Source of the DNA: Verrucomicrobiota bacterium
GTDB taxonomy: Bacteria > Verrucomicrobiota > Verrucomicrobiia > Chthoniobacterales > Terrimicrobiaceae
DNA length: 64,000 nucleotides
Assembly (NCBI GenBank): GCA_026398255.1
Contig: JAPLTG010000029.1
Span: forward strand, 62,001 to 126,000
Direction of reading: 5' to 3'
The notes under the pieces are model-generated. The model searched no databases. It saw only the letters and a list, made by a program, of their open reading frames with translations, and was not told where the DNA came from. Positions 28,198 to 36,686 of the stretch are shown here, in pieces. The position numbers were made by a program, and so were the translations under genes. Every line of letters begins with the position of its first letter. The stretch's first letter is position 1.

Positions 28198-28632
28198 TCA
28201 ATGCGAATGCTGCGACCCGCACGCGCATCCCTCGACCCACTCGCCATGGCCGTCGGCATAGGTTTCGCGTTTCCAAATCGGCACGCGGGCCTTGATGGCA
28301 TCGATCAACTCTCGGCACGCGGCGAACGCCTCCTCGCGATGCGCTGCCGCCGCGCCGACCCAAACGGCGAGGTCGCCGGGTTGGAGATCACCTGTGGCGT
28401 GGATCGCCGCCGCCCGCACACCGTGTTTGGTGGAAATCTCCTCCAGCAACCGGCGTCCCTCCTTCTCCGCCAGTTCAAGATAGGCCTGGTAGTGGAGCCC
28501 GATCACCGAACGACCCTCGTGGTGGTTCCGCACGCGGCCCTCGAAAAAAACCAAGCCGCCGTGTTCGTTTCCGTCCAACTCCTGTCGGAGAGGCGCTGGA
28601 TCGATCGGATGGGGATGGATGCGAAAACTCAT
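28198..28632 (-). CDS. moaE: molybdopterin synthase large subunit
   Basis: MoaE, with MoaD, converts cyclic pyranopterin monophosphate to molybdopterin. The 144-residue protein has GGLVFFEGRVRNHHEGR, LHYQAYLELAEKE and the catalytic lysines Lys114 and Lys121 in AIKARVPIWKRE. The C-terminus CACGSQHSH is cysteine- and histidine-rich, unlike most MoaE proteins, and might bind a metal. The start at 28632 lies four bases after the MobA-MoaD fusion stop, indicating coupled expression. Confidence 0.94.
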   Translation of the reverse strand: MSFRIHPHPIDPAPLRQELDGNEHGGLVFFEGRVRNHHEGRSVIGLHYQAYLELAEKEGRRLLEEISTKHGVRAAAIHATGDLQPGDLAVWVGAAAAHREEAFAACRELIDAIKARVPIWKRETYADGHGEWVEGCACGSQHSH

Positions 28633-28636
28633 GGAG

Positions 28637-29461
28637 TCAGCCGCCGGAGAACGGCGGAAGGAGGGCGATCTTGTCGCCAGAACGAAGCGGTTGGTCGCCC
28701 GATGCGAACTCGTCATTCACCGCCAGGCGGGTGGTGGAGAGGTCGAGGCCATGGCGTTGGGAAAGCTCGTGGAGGAGGGCTTCGGCTGTCTCGGTTTTGG
28801 TGCGAATGGTTTCGTCGCTCAGTCCGCGCAGCTCCGAAAGATGCCCGAACCACGAGAGGTGGATGGGGAAACCGCCCGCTTCCTCCAGATCCTGTGGCGT
28901 GTTCAAGTTTGTCAGGGCTTCCGCCGCTCCCTCTGGCAACGCGATCAAATCGGCTTTTTCCTCGATCAGGATGTGGCGCGGGCAGAAGTGGCCACGCGCG
29001 GCGTGACGCTCCAACACCGCCCGCGCGGAGGGTTCGTAAATCGCGCAAAGCGGCTCCGGCAGGCCGTCGCTTGATGAGGCGAACGCGACAAAAGGCGGCG
29101 CGTCGTTTGATTTTCGATGGGCGATCAAGTGCGACAGCACCTGCTCCGAAATAAATGGAAGATCACAGGCGAGCACGAGCCAGGCTGCTTCAGGGTCTTT
29201 TTGGAAAGCCGCGAGGATTCCGGAAAGCGGACCCTGGGCCAACGGGGAGTCCACCAAAACGTCGAGTCCCTGCGCGCCTTCGGGCGCGGTCTGGCCATCG
29301 CGGAGGGAAACAAAGGTGCGTTCGCAGAATTTGCCGAGCAGATCCGCCGCGCGCCGGGCCTGGGTGAGGCCATCAGCCCCGACGACCAGTGAGGCTTTGT
29401 CGCGACCCATGCGGGAGCTTTTCCCGCCAGCAAGAAGGAGGCCGTTCAGACGCGGAGTCAT
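28637..29461 (-). CDS. MobA-MoaD fusion (Mo-cofactor guanylyltransferase + sulfur carrier)
   Basis: The 274-residue protein joins two Moco proteins. Residues 1-195 are MobA, with the nucleotide-binding loop LLAGGKSSRMGRDKA (9-23), QGPLSGILAAF and LACDLPF. Residues about 198-274 are a MoaD/ThiS ubiquitin-like domain ending ALLPPFSGG, so the Gly-Gly thiocarboxylate tail is free at the true C-terminus. MobA adds GMP to molybdopterin; MoaD carries sulfur to MoaE. No separate moaD is seen nearby. The ATG overlaps the moaC stop (ATGA). Confidence 0.9.
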   Translation of the reverse strand: MTPRLNGLLLAGGKSSRMGRDKASLVVGADGLTQARRAADLLGKFCERTFVSLRDGQTAPEGAQGLDVLVDSPLAQGPLSGILAAFQKDPEAAWLVLACDLPFISEQVLSHLIAHRKSNDAPPFVAFASSSDGLPEPLCAIYEPSARAVLERHAARGHFCPRHILIEEKADLIALPEGAAEALTNLNTPQDLEEAGGFPIHLSWFGHLSELRGLSDETIRTKTETAEALLHELSQRHGLDLSTTRLAVNDEFASGDQPLRSGDKIALLPPFSGG

Positions 29462-29961
29462 GAACCAGCGGTGTAGTCGGTCTTTCCGCCGCGCTTTTCG
29501 AGTAGGCGGACGCGGCGAATTTCCATGGCGGGTGAGAAGGCCTTGCACATGTCGTAAACGGCCAGCGCGGCGACACTCGCTGCCGTCAGCGCCTCCATCT
29601 CGACGCCGGTCTTGTGGCTGGTTTTTGCCAGCGCCTGGATTCTTAAAATTCCATTTTCCGGGGGATCAATCGTGATTCGCAAACCTTCCAGCGGAAGCGC
29701 GTGGCAGAAGGGGATGAGATTCGATGTCTGCTTGGCGGCCATCGTTCCCGCGATGATCGCGGTGTGAAAAACGGGCCCCTTCGGCGAGCGGATGTCGCCG
29801 TCCTGCATTTGCGCGACGATTTCCGGAGGCAGCCAAACCTCGGCCTCGGCGATGGCAGTGCGGGCTGAGGGTTGTTTTTCCGAGATGTCGACCATGGCTG
29901 GATTCTTGTTTGAATCCAGATGCGTCCAACTCGGTGCGGGTTCCTCTTTTGGCGGTTTCAT
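29458..29961 (-). CDS. moaC: cyclic pyranopterin monophosphate synthase
   Basis: MoaC rearranges 3',8-cH2GTP to cPMP, the step after MoaA. The 167-residue protein has MVDISEKQPSARTAIAEAEV, AAKQTSNLIPFCHALPL, TGVEMEALTAASVAALAVYDMCK and the C-terminal KRGGKTDY lysines. The ATG at 29961 is chosen because it overlaps the moeA stop by four bases. An upstream start at 29973 would add four residues. Confidence 0.95.
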   Translation of the reverse strand: MKPPKEEPAPSWTHLDSNKNPAMVDISEKQPSARTAIAEAEVWLPPEIVAQMQDGDIRSPKGPVFHTAIIAGTMAAKQTSNLIPFCHALPLEGLRITIDPPENGILRIQALAKTSHKTGVEMEALTAASVAALAVYDMCKAFSPAMEIRRVRLLEKRGGKTDYTAGS

Positions 29962-31142
29962 TTCGCGAACCAAGGAAAGTAAGGAGCGGCCGCACCCTCT
30001 GCAAAACTTTCATCCACTTCGACGAACCCATCGCTACCAGCGAGCCCGGAAAAATCTCCCGAGTTGGCGACTGGAGCGGGAGCCACCGTGCCGTCGGGCA
30101 TTTCCCGGATCGGTAGAAAAAGCGTCAACCCCGTTGGCTTGGTAAATTCCCCGCGCAGAATCCGGCGTGGCCGCATCGGCGACGATTCACTACTCCAGTG
30201 CGACAGCGCGGGAAGGACATATCGGTGTAGGCAGACAAGGGCCGACACCGGGTTACCAGGGAGCCCGAACACCACCTGACCGCCGGGCATTTGCCAAACT
30301 CCCATCGGTTTTCCCGGGCGTTGGGCGATGCCGTGAAGGATCGATACGGCGCCGAGACTGACGAGAATTTCCGGCACCAAATCCCAGCGCCCTTTGGACA
30401 CACCTCCGGTGAGAACCACCAGATCGTTCTCGGACAAAACCGCCGCGAGGCCTTGCCGCAAATCCTCTGGATCATCACGCAGGCAACCAGTCGCTGTTGG
30501 TCCATGCCCCGCCAACTGCAGGGCCGCCGCGAGCGCATGTGTATTGGATCGGCGAATCTGGCCGGCCTTCGGAACCTCCCCAACCGACACCAACTCGTCG
30601 CCCGTTCCGAGAACCGCGATGCGCAGCGGCGCGGCCACCTGAATTTCGGCACAACCACACGCTGCCGCGATGCCAATTTCAACCGGCCCGAGACGGATTC
30701 CAGAGCGGAGCAACGCGTCGCCCGCACGGTGATCCGAGCCTTGCCGATGTATAAACTCCCCCGCCTTCGCCGCTTTTCCGGGTTGAAGAACCGCCACGCC
30801 GTCGTGAAAGTCATACCACTCGCAGGGCAGAACCGCATCGGCTCCGTCCGGCAGCACCGCGCCGGTCATGACTTCGACCGCCGCGTCCTCAGCGGAAGGA
30901 AGGACGATCTGTGGCATTCCCGCAGCCGCCACACCCTGAACCAAAAACCGGCGAGACCCGCTCAATCGCACCGCCAGCCCATCCATCATCACCCGGTCAA
31001 ACGGAGGAAGGTCGTGGTCCGCCGTGATGTCCTGCCGCAAAATTTTGCCAGCTGCCGCCTCCAGCGCGCAGTTCACGGACGGCACCTTTCCTCGAAGCGA
31101 AAAAATCCGGTCCTCCGCTTCGTTGGGAGACAAAGGCTTCAT
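29958..31142 (-). CDS. moeA: molybdopterin molybdotransferase
   Basis: MoeA inserts molybdate into adenylylated molybdopterin. The 394-residue protein has DLPPFDRVMMDGLAV, VMTGAVLPDGADAV, the MoCF-binding motif VVLTGGVSKGRWDLVPEIL and the GLPGNPVSALVCLHRYV loop. MoaB/Mog, the adenylylating partner, is not in the window. moeA heads the overlapping operon moeA-moaC-mobA/moaD-moaE-MOSC/fdhD. Confidence 0.94.
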   Translation of the reverse strand: MKPLSPNEAEDRIFSLRGKVPSVNCALEAAAGKILRQDITADHDLPPFDRVMMDGLAVRLSGSRRFLVQGVAAAGMPQIVLPSAEDAAVEVMTGAVLPDGADAVLPCEWYDFHDGVAVLQPGKAAKAGEFIHRQGSDHRAGDALLRSGIRLGPVEIGIAAACGCAEIQVAAPLRIAVLGTGDELVSVGEVPKAGQIRRSNTHALAAALQLAGHGPTATGCLRDDPEDLRQGLAAVLSENDLVVLTGGVSKGRWDLVPEILVSLGAVSILHGIAQRPGKPMGVWQMPGGQVVFGLPGNPVSALVCLHRYVLPALSHWSSESSPMRPRRILRGEFTKPTGLTLFLPIREMPDGTVAPAPVANSGDFSGLAGSDGFVEVDESFAEGAAAPYFPWFAK

Positions 31143-31193
31143 CTCGGAATTGCTCCCAAAAGTCAGCGCGTTGATGAAAGTCTCGCGGACAAA

Positions 31194-32048
31194 TCAGGAC
31201 TGCTCGGCGAGCAGTTCGTTCCAGATTTTTTTGATGTCGTTTCCGAGGACGACCGTGTCCTGCCAGATGTTCGGGAAGCAACTCAGGTTGTAGCCGATGG
31301 TGGTGCCTTGCTCGGGCACAACCCAGAGTTCATTGGTCGGGCGCGGTCCGGTGAGCCAGTGTTTGAGGGCCTGGCGGATGAACGGGCGGCAGTCCTCGTA
31401 TTCGGGCGAGAAGTTGCCTTTGCCATCGGTGATCGGAATCATGCAGTGGTGGCCGTTGAAGGGGCGCATGTGCCAGAGGGTGGACTGCTGGAAGACGGGG
31501 ATGTTGGTCTCGTCAAAAAGGCGCGAGATGTAGTTCTCGGGCAGGAGGTGCTTCACGATGGCCGGGTGCGAAAAATCGTAGTTGATGAGGGGCAGTTGGC
31601 CCGTGGCCTTGAGGACGCCCTCCACGATAGCGGCGGCCTTTTCGGGGGTTTCGGTGCAGGTGTCGCGGTGGACTTCGAGATGGACTGGCGCGTTCTGTTT
31701 TTTTGCCTCGGCCATCAACGCGATCGTCAGTGCAACCGCCTCGTCGGTGGGCGTGTCATGGTCGGCGAGTTGGCAATTGATCGGACCGTTGTCGATGGCC
31801 ATGAGAGCGGAGATCTTGGGGGCGAATTGCTCGACCCGGCCGGCGTCGAACGCCCCGCCGAACCGCAAGCCGTATTCCTGGATCAATTCCTTGATCTTCG
31901 GGAAATCCGAGGTGCCACAATACCCTTGGAAGCCTGCCTCGCGGACCAATGACAAATGGGTGCGCAGGCCTTGCTCGGTGGTGGGATCGCCTTCATGGAG
32001 GAGCGACCAGTAGTTGATGTGGATTTTGAGTGTCGGTGCAGTAGGCAT
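31194..32048 (-). CDS. TIM-barrel sugar isomerase/epimerase-like protein
   Basis: A 284-residue protein of the xylose-isomerase-like AP-endonuclease-2 fold type. It opens with LKIHINYWSLLHEGD and then has LSLVREAGFQGYCGTSDF, APVHLEVHRDTCTE (a typical metal-ligand Glu/His region) and INYDFSHPAIVKHLL. Such proteins isomerise sugars or act on inositol and related compounds; the substrate is unknown. It starts 19 bases after the desaturase-Rieske-reductase fusion gene, so it is probably co-transcribed with it under AraC control. Confidence 0.7.
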   Translation of the reverse strand: MPTAPTLKIHINYWSLLHEGDPTTEQGLRTHLSLVREAGFQGYCGTSDFPKIKELIQEYGLRFGGAFDAGRVEQFAPKISALMAIDNGPINCQLADHDTPTDEAVALTIALMAEAKKQNAPVHLEVHRDTCTETPEKAAAIVEGVLKATGQLPLINYDFSHPAIVKHLLPENYISRLFDETNIPVFQQSTLWHMRPFNGHHCMIPITDGKGNFSPEYEDCRPFIRQALKHWLTGPRPTNELWVVPEQGTTIGYNLSCFPNIWQDTVVLGNDIKKIWNELLAEQS

Positions 32049-32067
32049 ATCGGGATTTTTTGGTTTT

Positions 32068-34347
32068 TTAAAACTCGTCGTAGGCAATATGGGAGGGAGG
32101 CACACCGAGATCGGCGAGCATTTTTGTGCAGGCTTTGATCATCATGGGCGGTCCGCAGAGGTAGAATTCGACGCCACCGATATTCGCGTGGTTTTCGAGG
32201 GCTTTTGCAAGAACGACTTCGTGAATGAATCCGGTGTGGCCGGCCCAGCGGTCCTCGTCGAGCGGAGCCGAGAGGGCGGTTTCGAACGAGAAGTTCGGAT
32301 GCTTCGCGGCGAGTTCCTCGAAGAGATCGGTGTAGAACAATTCCTGCCGCGAGCGGGCGCCATACCAGAAGGAAACCCGGCGGGCGGATTTCTCGACTTC
32401 GAGCAGGTGCGTGAGGTGGGCGCGCAACGGGGCCATGCCCGCGCCGCCGCCGATGTAGACCATTTCCTTGCGCGTCGGCTTGATGTGGAAATCGCCGAAC
32501 GGCCCGATGGCATCCACGGTGTCGCCGGGTTTGAGCGCCCACATGTGGCTGGAGCCCGTGCCGGTGGGGCATTCCTGGCCAGGAGGTGGCGTGGCGAGGC
32601 GCACATTGAGGCGGATCGTGCCTTCGCCTGCGTGGCTGGCGATCGAGTAGTTATTGCGCTTCGCGCCATCGGGGTTTTTCGCCACAAGGTCGAAGATGCC
32701 GTGCTGGCGCCAGACTGCGGCGTAGGGATCGGGAATATCGAAGCTGCTGTAGGCGATATCGCCGTAGGCGGGGATAGCGAATTGCAAGTAGTCGCCGGGC
32801 TCGTAGGAAAGCGGGCCGTCCACCGGCTCGAGCACGATCTCGCGGATGAAGGTCGAGACATTGGCCGAGCTCACGACACGCAAGGTGCGGCTTTTTTGTT
32901 CCCGGGCACCGGCGCCGCCGGGCTTGTTGATATTGAGGTAAATTCGATTGTTGCGGACTTCGATCGGATAAGTGGCGAGGCCGCGGCAGATCGGCGCGCG
33001 GGCGGGCGAGCCATCGGTAAGGTTGAAGCGGCCATTGTGCTTGGGACACTCGATGATGCCGCCTTTCACAAGACCCTCGGCGAGATGGTTGTTGCCGTGT
33101 GTGCAAATACCATCAGTCGCATAAAGACTGCCCGCTGCATCGCGGATGAGGGCGAAGGTTTTCCGGCCATGGTCGAAACGGAGGACATCCTCCTTGCCGA
33201 GATCGGCCTGGGCGCAAACCTCCACCCAGCCCTCGGCATCCGGCTTGGCATCGCCCGAGACTAGGCCCTCTACCGCGCGCTCTTTCGGCGGCGGGAGGAC
33301 GCGCTTCACATGATAGGTCGGGTCTTTTTTCTGACGAATGATGGTCGGCAAAATCTCGCGCCAGGCCGAAAGAATCGAAGGATATGGCGGGGGGCAGTCG
33401 TCCTTGACGAGCGCATGGAGCTTGTAAAGGGAATGGAACGGCACGAGCGGGAACATGTGGTGCTCCACATGGTAGTTCATGTTCCAGTAGATGAACCGGC
33501 TGATGGGGTTCATGTAAACGGTGCGGCAGTTCAAGCGGTGGTCGAGGACATTCTCGGCCAAGCCCGCGTGCTGGGAGGTGTTGTGCACGATCATCAACCA
33601 AGTGCCGAAAAAGTGCGGCAGGATGATCAGGAAAATAGGAACCCAGCTGTGCATGGCGACCGACAAGGCAATCGTCGCCGCATAGATCGCCACGATGATA
33701 CGGGCGTTGCGCGTGATTTTTGAAAATTCCGTCTCGGGAATGTAGGTCCGCTCCTCGGCGGAAATTTTGCCAGCAGCATGGCGGAGCAACCCGGGAAAAT
33801 AGCCCTTATAAACCCCGATGGCGAAAAGGCCGAAAAAAAGCTCCCGGAGCTTTGGCGGGCGGGGAATTTGAATTTCCGGATCGCGACCGACGATGATCGT
33901 GTCGCTGTGATGCCGGGTGTGGCTCCAACGCCAGACCACGGATTCTCGTAGAACCATGAATGAGGCGACTTCGTAGAGGAAATTATTCAGCCAGTCCGTG
34001 CGGAAGGCCGTTCCGTGTCCGGCCTCGTGCCAGCGAGAATCGGACGCCGTGGCATATAGCACCGCGTAGGCCGCATAAGGCAGGACCACCCACCAGGCCC
34101 CCCACAGCGCGAAAGTCCCCCACCCTGTCAGGCCCAGAAGGGCGAACCACAAAATCGTGTCGCGGATGGCCGGGCCGTCGCGGCGTTCGAGGAGCTTGCG
34201 CATCTCGGCGCGCGGCACGGGGCTTTGATACCAATCGGCCTCGGCGAGGCCGCGTTCGATCGCCTTCGTGGAATTTTCTCCGGTGAGGCTGTAGTCGAGG
34301 CTCTTGGGCGGACGCGTTAGCGTGGCGGTGGCATGGTTGTCGCTCAT
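32068..34347 (-). CDS. desaturase-Rieske-NqrF-like reductase three-domain fusion
   Basis: A 759-residue protein with three redox modules. Residues 1-350 are a membrane fatty-acid-desaturase domain with hydrophobic spans at about 64-100 and 215-255 and the His boxes HEAGH (107-111), HTRHH (143-147) and HVEHH (293-297). Residues about 372-474 are a Rieske [2Fe-2S] domain with CTH (415-417) and CPKH (434-437). Residues about 487-759 are an FAD/NADH reductase with RNNYSIASH (564-572), GPFGDFH, YIGGGAGMAPLRAH (631-644) and FYLCGPPMM (728-736), closest by eye to the NqrF reductase domain. All ligands are intact, so NADH-FAD-Rieske-diiron electron flow in one chain is plausible. The start at 34347 is chosen because the desaturase N-terminus follows. 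Confidence 0.88.
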   Translation of the reverse strand: MSDNHATATLTRPPKSLDYSLTGENSTKAIERGLAEADWYQSPVPRAEMRKLLERRDGPAIRDTILWFALLGLTGWGTFALWGAWWVVLPYAAYAVLYATASDSRWHEAGHGTAFRTDWLNNFLYEVASFMVLRESVVWRWSHTRHHSDTIIVGRDPEIQIPRPPKLRELFFGLFAIGVYKGYFPGLLRHAAGKISAEERTYIPETEFSKITRNARIIVAIYAATIALSVAMHSWVPIFLIILPHFFGTWLMIVHNTSQHAGLAENVLDHRLNCRTVYMNPISRFIYWNMNYHVEHHMFPLVPFHSLYKLHALVKDDCPPPYPSILSAWREILPTIIRQKKDPTYHVKRVLPPPKERAVEGLVSGDAKPDAEGWVEVCAQADLGKEDVLRFDHGRKTFALIRDAAGSLYATDGICTHGNNHLAEGLVKGGIIECPKHNGRFNLTDGSPARAPICRGLATYPIEVRNNRIYLNINKPGGAGAREQKSRTLRVVSSANVSTFIREIVLEPVDGPLSYEPGDYLQFAIPAYGDIAYSSFDIPDPYAAVWRQHGIFDLVAKNPDGAKRNNYSIASHAGEGTIRLNVRLATPPPGQECPTGTGSSHMWALKPGDTVDAIGPFGDFHIKPTRKEMVYIGGGAGMAPLRAHLTHLLEVEKSARRVSFWYGARSRQELFYTDLFEELAAKHPNFSFETALSAPLDEDRWAGHTGFIHEVVLAKALENHANIGGVEFYLCGPPMMIKACTKMLADLGVPPSHIAYDEF

Positions 34348-34551
34348 GGTGGTTTTTTGGGTGGAGTTTCTGGGTTTTGGAAATGGCCGGAAGGATTTGA
34401 GCAATGACTCAACCCTCCGCAGACAGGAACCACGATAAACATTCGTCGCCTTTTGCCAATGGACAGGAGTTGGGTAAATATGCACAAAATTCGCATTCCG
34501 CTCATCCTGGAACGCTATAACTAACGAAGCTCCAATCCTCCTCACTTTTCC
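34348..34551. promoter_or_regulatory. divergent promoter region between the fusion gene and its AraC regulator
   Basis: The 204-base gap between the divergent start codons must hold both promoters and probably the AraC operator. A TATAAC hexamer at 34516-34521 is a candidate -10 for the regulator, but no convincing -35 precedes it. No clear AraC half-site pair could be defined by eye. Confidence 0.4.
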
Positions 34552-35448
34552 ATGTCATCTCCAATTCGCGAATCCGATCGGCTGGCTCTCCAGTATATCT
34601 ACGGCTCGGTGGTTCATTACCGGCCCGGGGACAAACTGCCGCCGCGCGTCCTCGAGGATTTCGAGTTGGTTTTGATGATCGAGGGAACGGCCATCTACCA
34701 ATTGGGCAACAATGCGTGGCAGGCACCGCCCGGCAGTTTCATTCTCGCACGCCCCGGTTTTCAGGAAGCCTACACTTGGGATGCAAAATCTCCCACGCGG
34801 CATGCCTATGTGCATTTCGACATCGAGAGCATTCCCCCCGACTGGCCCGCGCTCGAGAACTGGCCGGTTCTTATCGAAAATCCCGACCCCGTGATTACTC
34901 CCATGTTGCGCCATTTGATCGGCCGCATCGCCTCGCATGGGGAAACGGCTTGGCCGATCCTGAGCGCCAAGCCCGAGGAGAGTCTTTTCATGGAGTGCCT
35001 CTTGGGAATTCTGCTGAAACCTCCCGGCGAGGAGGGGCTGAGCGTGGCCCACCGCCTGCCCGAGCAAGTCCACGCGTCGTTGAATTTCATGAGGTCGATT
35101 CTCGAAACGAATCCGCATCATGCCCTGCAACTCGGGGAGGTTTCCAAGCGCGCCGGCGTGACGGAAAAACACCTCTGCCGGCTTTTTAAATCCGCCCTGG
35201 GGCACGCGCCCATGGAGACATTTCGCCTCCTCAAGCTCCAACTCGCCATGGCCCTGCTTGGACGATCCAGCCTCGCGATCAAGGAAATCGCCGACCGATG
35301 CGGCTTCGAAAATCCTCTCTATTTCACCCGCTGCTTCACCCGCATTTACGGAAAATCTCCCACGGAAACGAGGCAATCCCTACTCAAACAAGAGCCACCG
35401 CCCCCCAATCCCCTCCCTTCGGACATCGCCCCTAGGATTTTTTGGTAA
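34552..35448 (+). CDS. AraC-family transcriptional regulator
   Basis: A 298-residue regulator. Residues about 15-110 form a cupin-like ligand-binding domain (YRPGDKLPP, IEGTAIYQLGNNAWQAPPGSF). Residues about 185-280 form the double HTH (LQLGEVSKRAGVTEKHLCRL, IKEIADRCGFENPLYFTRCF). It is divergent from the desaturase-Rieske-reductase gene across a 204-base region and probably controls it. The ligand may be a sugar or another small molecule; the TIM-barrel neighbour fits a sugar-type signal. Confidence 0.88.
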   Translation: MSSPIRESDRLALQYIYGSVVHYRPGDKLPPRVLEDFELVLMIEGTAIYQLGNNAWQAPPGSFILARPGFQEAYTWDAKSPTRHAYVHFDIESIPPDWPALENWPVLIENPDPVITPMLRHLIGRIASHGETAWPILSAKPEESLFMECLLGILLKPPGEEGLSVAHRLPEQVHASLNFMRSILETNPHHALQLGEVSKRAGVTEKHLCRLFKSALGHAPMETFRLLKLQLAMALLGRSSLAIKEIADRCGFENPLYFTRCFTRIYGKSPTETRQSLLKQEPPPPNPLPSDIAPRIFW

Positions 35449-35481
35449 CAACAAAATCCAACCTCTTTTGGACTTCTGAAA

Positions 35482-35519
35482 TGTAGCACGGGCGTTTCGC
35501 CTGCTCTACATAAGCGATG
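35482..35519. repeat. dispersed palindromic repeat, copy 3 (short form)
   Basis: 'tgtagcacgggcgtttcgcc' then 'tgctctacataagcgatg' matches both ends of copy 1 (908-990), including the flanking 'acataagcgat', but lacks the middle. It looks like an internally deleted copy. The rest of the 173-base gap shows nothing recognisable. Confidence 0.6.
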
Positions 35520-35621
35520 AAATCGTCCCGCGGTGATTCGGGCTAATCGCGGACGGGGTGTCTTCTTTTCCTCCACAACCACACAGCCCCGCCAGGGAGG
35601 ACCAAGAGGCCAAGGGCCGGC

Positions 35622-36686
35622 CTATGCCGAAAAGCGGAAGGCGTAGAGGGTCGTGTGGTCGTAGCGTTCGCCGGGTCGAAGGATGATGTTGCCGAGCGCG
35701 GGGTCGTGGACGGCGCCGGGGCAGCCCTGACATTCCAAACAGAGGCCGGCGTGCTTGGCGTAGGGCACGCCGGATTTGCCGAGGAGCGTGCCATCGAGGA
35801 ACGACGAGCTATAAAGCTGGACGCAATCCTGCGTAGTGAGCGTGGTCATCGTGAGCCCGCTGGCCGGATCTTGCAAAATGGCGGCAGGCACGAGTTCCCC
35901 ACTGGCTGCGCGGCGAATGAAATAATTGTCGCCATGGTGATTCAAAAGCTCGGGAATCGCATCGGCCAGTCGGCGGGGTTGGTTGAAATCATTTCCCGGA
36001 GCGACGACAGGCACACGGGTGCCGAGCAAGGTCATGGCTGCGTCGGTGGCGGCAATTTCGTCCGAGAAAATTTGGAGCACTTGGCCACCCACATTTCCGG
36101 ACGATTCTCCGGCGAGATTGAAATACGAATGGTTCGTAAGGCTCAGCGGCGTGGCCTGATCGGTCTCGGCCTCGTAGCGAATGACGAATTCGTTTTTTTC
36201 CGTGACGGAATAAACCACCGCGACGCGCACATTGCCAGGATAGCCCTCCTCCCCGTCCGGGCTCAGATAGGAGAGGCGCAGGGACGCCTCGCCATCATTT
36301 GTCGGGACCTCCGCCTGCCAGAGTTGCTTATCGAACCCGCTGGGGCCGCCGTGGAGATGGTTGGGCGCGTTGTTGGCGGCCAGGGGATACTCGCAACCAT
36401 CGAGCTGGAATTTCGCCCCGCTGATGCGGCCCCCGACCCGGCCGACCAGCGTTCCAAAGTAGGGGTGCGGCCCGAGGTAGCCCTCGAGGGTATTGAATCC
36501 GAGAGCCACATCGACCACAGACCCATCGGGACGCGTGACGCGGATCGCGGTGACGATGCCACCGTAATCGGTGATGTCGCAAGCGAGGCCGCATCCGTTC
36601 GAGAGACTGAATAAACGGGTTTCGCGGCCATCGGGCAGTTTGCCGAAGGGGCGACTCGAAATACTGGCTTTTATTGTTTGGACCAT
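35622..36686 (-). CDS. galM: aldose 1-epimerase
   Basis: Aldose epimerase (mutarotase) interconverts alpha and beta sugar anomers. The 354-residue protein has the pattern YFGTLVGRVGGRISGAKFQL, NNAPNHLHGGPSGFDKQLW with catalytic-type His, LTNHSYFNLAGE with the second His, and LCLECQGCPGAVHDP, where Glu is the expected catalytic base. The start at 36686 is preferred because upstream sequence is low-complexity and out of family. It converges with nothing and lies divergent from the FAH-family gene. Confidence 0.92.
   Translation of the reverse strand: MVQTIKASISSRPFGKLPDGRETRLFSLSNGCGLACDITDYGGIVTAIRVTRPDGSVVDVALGFNTLEGYLGPHPYFGTLVGRVGGRISGAKFQLDGCEYPLAANNAPNHLHGGPSGFDKQLWQAEVPTNDGEASLRLSYLSPDGEEGYPGNVRVAVVYSVTEKNEFVIRYEAETDQATPLSLTNHSYFNLAGESSGNVGGQVLQIFSDEIAATDAAMTLLGTRVPVVAPGNDFNQPRRLADAIPELLNHHGDNYFIRRAASGELVPAAILQDPASGLTMTTLTTQDCVQLYSSSFLDGTLLGKSGVPYAKHAGLCLECQGCPGAVHDPALGNIILRPGERYDHTTLYAFRFSA

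Noticed and set aside
30291-31952. Plus-strand frame across moeA and the TIM-barrel gene
   Set aside because: It spans two real minus-strand genes and the gap between them, and shows no domain.
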